DNA of 45,499 nt. Source: Didymodactylos carnosus. Its lineage: Eukaryota > Rotifera > Eurotatoria > Philodinida > Philodinidae. Positions 26,712 through 35,340 of this stretch are shown here, in pieces; within the stretch, counting starts at the first letter, position 1, and the number at the start of each line of letters is the position of its first letter. The DNA is taken from assembly GCA_905250885.1 (NCBI GenBank), contig CAJNOQ010000599.1:1-45499 (forward strand). The letters run 5' to 3'. The notes below the pieces were generated by a model that was not told where the DNA came from, ran no database searches, and worked only from the letters and a program-made list of their open reading frames with translations. The translations under genes were made by a program, and so were the position numbers.

Positions 26712-28066
26712 TCAAACACACATTGCCTCCTTGTGAATAGTAATGAGAGGATGAATTTGAAACGAGCCACCACTCTTGCATGTAACCTTTTTTTCGCATG
26801 GACAACTGAATGTTGACTTTTTTTCTCCAGAATGATGGAACGAACATGTTTGACCAAGTTTTTTCAACGGTGAACAGTAACTAGACATGTGCAAATGACC
26901 TGTAATAAAAAAGAATGTCAGTAAAATAGCAACTGCGGGATATGGAATATGATCAGTTAATCAATTATTTTTTATCTACCTGAGTCAGTAAAGGCTCGTT
27001 TTCCTTGCATAGTTGGTTGTAAACAGCAAGCATCCGGACCACAATCGAAGTGTGAACTACAATGATCATCTAGAGCAGCCCAAATATGATGTAATCCACC
27101 TTGAAAATGAAAACATGTTAGATAAAAAGTAATTTAATAATTCAAAGTGAAAACATTACCCGGTTGAAGAAGTTTATCGATGAAAGACGTCATGTCCTCT
27201 GATGACATATTACCCCATTGGCTAAAATTAGAAACTAAATTAATTCTCATGTCTTCTTCGTAAACATCTGTGGTTTAAAGTAGACTAAATATCAATACAT
27301 GGAGTCCATTTACACCAAAAAATCGCACAGACAAGCATTAATAAGCATTTTATAGGTGTAGCTTCTCAAGGATAGTCGAGTATCGCACCCTTAGCGTCAA
27401 CCACACTGATCGAACAACAAAAATAATAGCAGTTGAATCATATCCACTAAATAGAGGTCTACTACTATACAGTAAATTAATGATTTTTTTAAGAAAGACT
27501 TTGTTTTCAACGTTTTTTAGATTTCACACATCATGTATACAGTATGTTAGTAGAAAATTAATAGATCATCCATAATAATTCGAAAATACTTTTCGAATTT
27601 TATTTAACATTGTAATTGATCTTTTTCTTTTAATGGAATAAATTGTATGCTTTTAATTTGACTCGTAGTCTATACTTGTTCTTGTCTTTTCTTTCTTTCT
27701 TTTTCTCCTTTTATATGTGTGTCAATGTTTAAATTTTTGATTTACTTGACTACTGATGCTTATAGTAAAAGGATGAACATCTATAAAATTCATCTTACAC
27801 ATTTCTGTGGACACATATTACACGTTGAATTTCTGGTCAAAAAATCATTATGTAATGTAAAACTATTAGTCCTATTACAAACCTTGTTACAGAAGTCAAT
27901 ATATCAGTGAATAAAGTACTGGCAATACCACCAAAGTCTATATCTTGAGTTGCAACCTAAAGACAAAGAATACTGATTATGGGTTCGAATATGAATTATA
28001 ATATGAGCTACTTACAAGATTAACTGAAATTAACAAGATACACAAGCTTACTCGTATCATTATCAT
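26712..28066 (-). CDS. Secreted ten-cysteine protein, prokineticin/astakine/Dickkopf-C2 type
   Basis: Exons in transcript order: 28016-28066, 27883-27956, 27160-27221, 26980-27099 and 26712-26899. All junctions are in phase and give 164 residues. Residues 1-20 form a hydrophobic signal peptide (MIMIRVSLCILLISVN...). About 55 residues follow with an N-glycosylation site (NMS, 46-48). The C-terminal domain has exactly ten cysteines, at 76, 82, 87, 88, 111, 121, 135, 137, 143 and 163. The spacing is C-x5-C-x4-CC-x22-C-x9-C-x13-C-x-C-x5-C-x19-C. The C-x5-C-x4-CC, C-x9-C and C-x-C-x5-C steps are those of the prokineticin/colipase fold, shared by vertebrate prokineticins, arthropod astakines and the second Dickkopf domain. 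It lacks the AVIT start needed by vertebrate prokineticins, as astakines do. A secreted signalling ligand is inferred; an inhibitor or defence role is possible. It lies 407 bp downstream of the tetraspanin stop on the same strand. Confidence 0.75.
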
Positions 28067-28473
28067 GCGTTTTTTTCTATTTCGTAACTTGCCTTAATGG
28101 ATAAAAATCATCAACTTACGTTTATTGAAAATCTGATGTTATTTTCTTTATATTGTGTGGTCCTGAGAAAAAGCAGATGTGTCTCGTAAGGTTTATTGTG
28201 TTATTATTCAACGAATCCCAACAAATATTAAATACTTCTGCACAGGTTGAGAAACTATGCAACCCACATTGAAACTTTCTCTACGCTAGTTGCTAAAATA
28301 TTTCTTGATATTTAAAAATTTTGATACCCAGAAGTATACTAGGATGAGATACGGTTAATTACAGCGGGAATTCTGAGTAATCATCAAATAAAAACGATCT
28401 CTCTACACAAAAACTATGGACTGTTTATTTGTCCTGTTTATTTGGCTATTCCATCATTTATCATTCGGCACAG

Positions 28474-29332
28474 TTAATGCATATTTTTAATGCTTATATC
28501 GGGATCATCCATTACTATCTTTTTTGTAAGTTGTTTGATAAACATCCACAGAAGTGTATCAAATAATAAAAGTAAGGTGCCCGCAATAAAAGCTACTATC
28601 GAATGTATGAATAATTGTCTAGCTAATGTACTAAATAATTCAGTTGAACATTGTTTGAACGCTTGTTTCGATGGATTAGTTATGAATGATGAATCAGAAA
28701 AGTTATTTTCTCTCGAATCTGAATTTGTATTGATATGATAGAAAAAATTATTTTCACTATTGACATCTGATGGTATTGGACATGTTGTGTGATACGTCCA
28801 AGTGGTTGAGTAGGTAAGGTCCATACAACAAGAGAATTTTTTTTCAATTAATCTGAGATAATTAATAATGCTTGGCTCTACAAAACAAACAAAAGATGTA
28901 TGTTGTTGGATGTTGACAACGTATCTATTCTCTCGTACCTTCATAATTGACAGCTCTGATGAACAATTGTCGGTTTATCTTAAGAAATGTTGATGACAAT
29001 CTATGATATTGACTTGCAAGAAAGAATGCGTTGACAATGAGCATGATACCAATAAACAGAATGGTGAATAATGAAATGTATAACACGAAAATGTGTTTAC
29101 AAAATCTTAGAACAGAGACGATAATTAAGACTACAATTAATGCAAATGAGGATAAAACAACCGCACACCATAAAAACATTGATGTCCAAAACACACGATT
29201 TGAACCATAGTTTGACTTGTATAATATAAGAGCCAAGGGAGAGATAAACGTGTATCCAATGACAGATACTAGACTAATGATGGTTAAAAGTCCAACAGCA
29301 GTTAAAATTCGATCATATCGATATATTCTCAT
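28474..29332 (-). CDS. Divergent tetraspanin-like four-pass membrane protein
   Basis: Two exons, 28939-29332 then 28474-28877, join in phase 1 across a 61-bp intron and encode 265 residues. Four hydrophobic segments lie near residues 10-37, 48-75, 80-107 and 220-245. Between the third and fourth is a loop of about 110 residues with four cysteines: the pair C148-C149, C164, and C208 shortly before the last segment. This layout, with a short first loop and a large cysteine-bearing second loop, is tetraspanin architecture. The canonical CCG is CCM here, and the first segment lacks the usual conserved polar start, so it is a fast-evolving member or a look-alike. Tetraspanins organise membrane protein complexes; the partner here is unknown. 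A plus-strand ORF over exon 2 is only its antisense shadow. Confidence 0.68.
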
Positions 29333-29989
29333 CTCTTATTTTGTAACTGAGTATGAGACAGACGACACTTGCAATGTTATATAATTGGATTAGTTCTAGA
29401 TATAATTTGTGAACAGAATGGTCATATGCAACTGTTAGCATCCTTTTAATACTATTTTTTCAGAAATTTAGAGATTATAAAAAGCTCATTGCGTTTTCTA
29501 AAAAGAAGGAATAGAATATTTTTTCAGTGAGAACTAAAAAGAGATTTTCGTAGATGTAATAGCTAAAATTTTATCTGGTTCTTACTATAACTGCCTTAAA
29601 TAATATATTGAATATTAGCGTTACTACATTAGGAATCGAAAACATATGTCAAGTACGTTCAAGTGTGATTGTTACTTCTTGATAGGATTATTTGTAGAAA
29701 GAACATATATCTCTTACTATGTGCTCAAAGAAAGTTCATTAGCTACTCGGTCTCCATCTTAAAAGTCTAAGATGGTATAAGATGCGACTGAACAGATTGA
29801 CAGTAAAATTCAACAGCAAGTTGCTTTACTCGCTTGAATGCCATGAGATTCACGCGGGTGGTATGATGTTTTAAAAACCTTGTGTTTACTCAAAAATTTC
29901 CTTAGCTTAGCAAATTCAAACTGTGAAATAAACAGAACTACATCATTTTGTCGAGAACACTCCGAGGTATATAGAGATTTATTGTTAAT
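29333..29989. other. Intergenic DNA before the repeat nest
   Basis: AT-rich sequence upstream of the tetraspanin start; its promoter would lie here, but no clear element stands out. A 60-codon minus-strand ORF at 29810-29992 begins exactly at the outer end of the neighbouring inverted repeat. It could be the first codons of a decayed element; its translation resembles nothing I know. Confidence 0.4.
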
Positions 29990-30293
29990 CATTTTAGGGT
30001 TTTAATTTCTCTTCCTGATTGATTATTTATTACAAAAATATAGTTAACGTTTCAGTCACAAAGTGACCTTTTTCAGAAGAAAATACAGATTAAATGAACA
30101 TACTTTATTCATTAGTTCATAGATATATTGTTCTCTTTTTCCTTTTTCTGAACAATATATCTATGAACTAATGAATATAGTATGTTCATTTAATCTGTGT
30201 TTTGTTCTGAAGAGGGTCACTTTATGACTGAAACGTTAACTATATTTTTGTAATAAATAATCAATCAGGAAGAGAAATTAAAACCCTAAAATG
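29990..30293. mobile_element. Inverted repeat, two 144-bp arms, Penelope-pLTR-like
   Basis: Arms 29990-30133 and 30150-30293 are near-identical inverted copies around a 16-nt loop. Read outward, each arm contains CTGA(A/AGA), a GGTCAC...GTGACT-type stem and GAAACGTTAACTA. That order (CUGANGA, stem II, GAAA) resembles the hammerhead ribozyme core found in the terminal repeats of Penelope-like elements. Each arm ends at CCCTAAAATG, so both could lead into an ORF start. This suggests two divergently oriented element ends; the core is degenerate and the class assignment is inference. Confidence 0.55.
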
Positions 30294-30515
30294 TCTACAA
30301 CCCTCCTTAATCGTAACAAATTGTTAATCATTGTTAACCTCTATAGAATGGTTAATAATTCATTTGAAAAACGTTCTGACACTACTTTTTTTTAAATTAG
30401 CGATTTGTTACTCTTCCATTGTAAAAGAATTATTTCCTCCTTGTTCAATAGAAAGGACTAATTTTGAGATTTCTAAAGAACTCCATACCAGATTTTGAGC
30501 TGTCATATTAAATAA

Positions 30516-30640
30516 CTGAACTGTTGGTTTATTCCACGATTGTATCTGATGGAGTCCTGTCATTATAATGCATTGTCATTATAGCGTTGTTCACTCAAAT
30601 TTCAGCGGAAATTCGCTTAGAATAACTTATGGATAGTTTC
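30516..30640 (+). repeat. Dispersed repeat, copy 1
   Basis: About 125 bp, from CTGAACTGTTGG to GGATAGTTTC, reappears in reverse orientation at 35594-35723 with only a few substitutions and small indels. No coding content. Both copies flank the repeat nest, which makes them candidate ends of a larger element or two independent MITE insertions. Confidence 0.75.
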
Positions 30641-30843
30641 TCATAGAGGAAAAGGCCAGAGAGTTCCTCACTCACAGTTGTTCATATAATATTTGCTTAA
30701 TATTTTTTCACTTATAATCAGGTCGACTCTTATTTCGTTATTCTCCCACATCCATAAACATTAAAATTCATTTTGTTTTTTTCAGCATCGACTGTCATAA
30801 TTGTGCGATGGCAAAATTTGAACTCCGGATTTCGCATCATGCG

Positions 30844-31655
30844 TACACTGTAAAAAAGAAAGCGCTCTCTAATGGTGCTGATCCTATTTGTAGCGATCTT
30901 GTTTTGCCGTGCTTTTAAAGTGTTTGACTGAAGAACACTTTGAAAAGTGCTTTAAAGAAAACCACTTGCAAAGCGCTCCTCAGTAGTCACCTGAAAAGTA
31001 AACCAAATAAAGACCGCTATAAATAGGATCAGCGCCACAAGAGATCGCTTTTGAAAGTGCTCTTCTCTAGGCCACTTTTTCCAACGACATTTGTCGAATT
31101 TCATTGTATTTGATTTTGTATTTATAAATATGATTTTCTAATTTTGTTAATTTTTGGTTCCTTTGAACCATGGAACTATTCTTAGTACCAGTCTCAAAAG
31201 CCTGATACTGTCACTAGTACTAATCCATAGGCTAAGTCTACTTCTTCGAGACAAGCTTCGATGACTTGTATAGTCGTTCAAGAGACAAATTTCTAAGTTA
31301 TTCGAAGAAAATCAGCGTTATACTATCAGTAGTAATAGCAAAATAAAAGAGGTGAATGACTTGTCAACATGACTTCAAAAAGTGTCTTTTCAAAAAAATG
31401 CTTCATGCCACACTGTTTGTCACAGTGTTTTCTCTTGGGTCACTTCAAAAGCATGTTTCTACTATACATTTTTAAAAATGCTGCTCTCTTTGCAATCACT
31501 TTGAAAGCGCATTTTTTCACGAAGTGCTCTAGTTTACAGCAGATCAAAAGTGATTTATTTTCTTTATACCTGAAAGGGCTATGTTTAGCCATGAGTTTTA
31601 TAGCAAAACAGTTTTCATAAAAAACACTTATTTTGACACTATTTTTTACAGTGTA
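30844..31655. mobile_element. Non-autonomous TIR element, Tc1/mariner-like
   Basis: The ends TACACTGTAAAAAA (30844) and TTTTTTACAGTGTA (to 31655) are perfect inverse copies, each with an outer TA, the target dinucleotide of Tc1/mariner elements. Length is about 812 bp with no transposase. The interior is built from degenerate blocks around AAAGTGCT / AGCACTTT. It includes an internal inverted pair that both contain GATCCTATTT or its complement (near 30880 and 31020). The 83-codon ORF at 31369-31620 is a translation of these blocks, not a gene. Confidence 0.5.
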
Positions 31656-31910
31656 TGATTGAATTTAATCATTCTATGCATTACTATCATTATTTTCGGA
31701 AAGTATCATTGATTACCTTCGCTCAGCTAATCAGACGTCGTCGTGAGCAGTTGACGATAGTTCGTAACATGTGATCATCTGATTCATGAATGCCGACAAC
31801 AAACGCACGTTTGGAAATAATGCCTAGTTGTTCGAGCGATTTTCCACACAAATTATCGAATATAATAAGTTGGACTGTTTGTCTCGTAATGCTAATTTTA
31901 TGCTTCTTTT

Positions 31911-32056
31911 ATATATGCTAAGCATATATAATATCACAAAGAATATTTTATGGAAATATGAGAAGTCACATCAGACGGCTGGCAAAATGAAATGACTATA
32001 ATCATTCCATTTTGCCAGCCGTCTGAATGAATGTAACTATAGTTACATTCATTCAG
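31911..32056. repeat. Cluster of perfect hairpins
   Basis: Three palindromes follow one another. At 31911-31929 is ATATATGCT-A-AGCATATAT. At 31971-32026 are arms TCAGACGGCTGGCAAAATG and its exact inverse around an 18-nt centre that pairs further. At 32023-32056 is a perfect 34-bp palindrome centred on CTATAG, overlapping the second hairpin. The stems are GC-richer than the surroundings. This may be the end of a foldback element; no coding function. Confidence 0.7.
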
Positions 32057-35000
32057 CGAAAGTATCCATGCGTTGAACGCAACTATTTGCTCACCATCCC
32101 ATCAGTATTCGATAAACCTTTAACAGAGAAAATTAAATAATAAAATGGATTGTTCGAAGCTACATTTTCAAACAGTCTCACAAAGGTACATTTGACGTTG
32201 ATTTCGCCAAGCACTTGAAATATGACAAATTAACCCGAATAAAGATGACGATAAAATTACAAGTAAACTGAAAAGATGCGTATGGGAAAAAGGATCTTTT
32301 CCGCTTATTATTTTTGTTCCATCGTCCGCTTTTAATATACCTCTGTCAGTCTTGTGGCACAATATTGAAGGTTTAAGGAGCAGGCTTGATACTGCGAAGG
32401 CTTTTGTTTCCACCCATAATACTTTTATTATTTGTTTTTAAGACACATTTTTAACGGATGCGATCGTTAATTCGGAAGTCACCTTAATAGGATATTTTTT
32501 GTCTTGACATGAAAGGAATAAGTCAGGGAACATTAATCCAAAAGGAGGTATGATCGTTCGTCTAAAATTCGATAGTGTTTTCCGTTGTTTCTCATAGCTT
32601 CTTCCTGATTGATCTCTTTTCAACACTTTTACTAAGCCTTATCACAACATATTGTGACGTCAATTTCCACTAGTTCTTTTCTCTACTCATTCTGTTTCGA
32701 AGACAATTCGAGATTTTCAAAAGGTGAAACTGGGTCAGTTTATAAGCCTCTTTCTGTCTTCTTTTTCTTCTTATGAGCACCGTTGATTCTACTTTGCGCA
32801 ACTTGCTCGTCGATACGAGTGTTGACAGGTATATCCAAGCAAGAGTCAGAAAATTTCGGGAAAAGCTATTTTTTCCTGTCCATCTAAACAGTAAACAGCA
32901 CTATGTATTTTGCCGGCATCGCGACTAATTATTCCTTTAAACCAAAAATGATCTGGTCGTTTTCTTCACTCAAAAACTATTCTATTAGAAAAAAGCGTTG
33001 AATAAGTTGAGATTCTACAAAAGAGATCAGTTTCACATTTTTACGAAAAATTTCGCATCGTCTCATGATTTTTATAATCGTGTGACAGAAGGGGAAAACA
33101 TTTTTCCTACTTCAGTCGTCCTTGACGAGAAGAAATAAAGCTCGGACGCTACGAAAGCGGATCTTGTCAAAGAGTTTTCAGTAAATGTTTTAAGCCAGAA
33201 ACAGGACCATCTGTTGAATTAAGATTAATTTATTTCAGTTAGCCACACCATCGCAACAAAAAGTCATTCGAGTTATTCTTGCCTGCAAATGTAGCATCAG
33301 TTGATATAAGAAGAATATGAAGATTTTGATAGATAATTCTCGTACCTTAAAAAAACAGATAGTTTCCTCTCTAATACAGTTCGACTGTTGACAAAAATCG
33401 AGCGCTTCTGATCATTGATTTTTCTTATGCATCGCATTTCTAAAAACTTTTTCTCAAGTGCTGATAGCAATGACAAAGCTGATACGATGTTGCTATTATG
33501 CAAAGATCTTAATTGTTGACATGAACTGTTTTGTGACTTCAACAACGTGACTTAATAGTTAGGCATGCATCGATATCGATTTTTCTCGGCATCGATTCGG
33601 CTAAAATCGGTCTTTATCAATATCTATTTCGAAAGCTCAAAGATCCAGAGACACATAATTTTTTTCGCTCATAATTGATCACATTTCTTATAGTTTTCAG
33701 AATTAACAGTTAGTGCAAAAAGTAAATTGATTCGTATTAGAAAACACCGTTAGGATCGATTGTTCAAATTAAGCCTTAAACTTCTCGTCTTTGTATCAGA
33801 AAGTTTATGATTTTTAACTATCTGCAAAAATGTACAAGTTATGGATGAAACAATGTCGTTTTTTAGTTCGTGTTTAGTTCGTTTTTACATACACTCTTAA
33901 AACATTCCCAAGATCTCACATGAACGAAACAACGTGTAACTGCTTTTGACCACTATTGTTACAAAAAAATAACACTCTTCACATAAAAGTATCCAACACA
34001 GTGTGCAGATGAAGATAGTTTTAAAAACATAACGAAAATGAACGGAGTGTTAGCAAACAAAGTTTACTGAAGAAACTAAAACAATACCGGGCGACGCCTA
34101 CACTAGCCTAGATCAAGAACCCATTATTGGTGCACGCCTATTAATAATGTATTGGGAATTCTTTCTTCTGTATAATCCAGATTTTTAGCATCATTTTTAT
34201 GTTTTGTGTTAAATTCTATAGATGAACTAAAATATATCCGTCTCAAGTCACAAAGTTGCGTCCATTTAGAGTCAGTAGTATTCTTTATGATATATACTTT
34301 GGCCTATAACCTCTCAGATGTGTTTTCAGTTAAATTATCAAGTGTTATGTAAAAAGGGACTCAAGAACTACCGTTCTAGCTCGTACCGTTCTCTAGATAA
34401 AAGCCCAAAAAAGCCTCGAAAATATCAGTCCGTGTGGATAATCTATAAATTACATTAACTGTTTAAAAAGAAAATTAAGTTGTCAATTGGAGGGGTGAAA
34501 GAAACAAAGTGGTTTAAATTATCGCCGAAAGGAAGAATTCGATCTTGTCATTTTTCTTTCGCAAAAAAATTGAAAATGCCAATATTTAAATTCGTATAGA
34601 CGAGATTGCATGTCTCTAGAGAAACCAGGAAAAAAACTTTTAAAAACAAAAAATCTGCTTTTATCTATTTATCGTCACAGATCGTTATTTTGAAAATAAT
34701 AAGCGTAAGCGAATACCTAACAAACAAAAAAAATTTCTGTTAAAAATGCTTGCAGATCTATATCCTTCGATTATATTATGATCTATTTCTCACATATGGT
34801 ACATGCAAGAAAAGATCGAAGTCTTAAAAGGTCCCATCAAAATATTTTATCTTCGTGTGCTAAACAATAGTAATTCACATAAAAAATATTTCTGATGTGT
34901 TTTCACATCAAATGGATCATCTCTCTTTTTTCTTCTCTCCTACTCAATCATCGCCCTCAGCTTCTAGTAACAAAAAAGAGATTTCTTTCTTGGGAAATTT

Positions 35001-35114
35001 CCATTTGAATCAACTTTGTACAAAGTATAATGAGATCTTAGAAAACCGTTTTATAATTCTTTTTAAACAGTTACTGCATACTATTACGGTATATGTCAAA
35101 CGTTGCTATTTAGT

Positions 35115-35117
<3 letters not shown>
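32057..35117. other. Gene-poor stretch with unassigned fragments
   Basis: Minus-strand open frames at 32168-32413, 32438-32626 and 33297-33545 have mixed composition and lie close together in a GC-richer segment, as a decayed transposon might. None carries a motif I can name and I found no splice chain. Near 33560-33620 there are ATCGAT-rich inverted bits. The remainder is AT-rich sequence. Confidence 0.4.

Positions 35118-35151
<34 letters not shown>
35118..35151 (+). repeat. (GA)n microsatellite upstream of the receptor
   Basis: A run of GA dinucleotides of 34 bp lies about 190 bp upstream of the preferred start of the receptor. GA runs are common in invertebrate promoters, but no function can be claimed from sequence alone. 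Confidence 0.9.
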
Positions 35152-35156
<5 letters not shown>

Positions 35157-35340
35157 GTGATGAGAGAGAAAAGAAAGTAAAATGAGTTTATTTGTTGAAA
35201 GAAGAAGAAAAACCCTGCAGAGACGAAAATCAGTCTCTATTCATGCATCTAAATACGCGACAGAATCGAAGCGTCATGAACAAAAGAGCAAAAGTAACAA
35301 CAATCATAACTGGCTTGAATATTTTATAGCGTTGTCGATA

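Noticed and set aside
26642..26894. Overlapping minus-strand ORFs in two other frames over the last prokineticin-like exon
   Set aside because: Only the frame ending at 26712 connects in phase to the upstream cysteine-bearing exons. The other two frames are shadows.
28490..28738. Plus-strand 82-codon ORF
   Set aside because: Antisense to tetraspanin exon 2, with no family resemblance and no splice partners.
31369..31620. 83-codon plus-strand ORF
   Set aside because: It lies inside the TIR element and is made of its degenerate AAAGTGCT-type blocks, with no transposase motif.
34897..35160. 87-codon plus-strand ORF ending in Arg-Glu repeats
   Set aside because: Its end is a translation of the (GA)n run and the remainder has no features of a protein family; it is probably 5' flanking sequence of the receptor.
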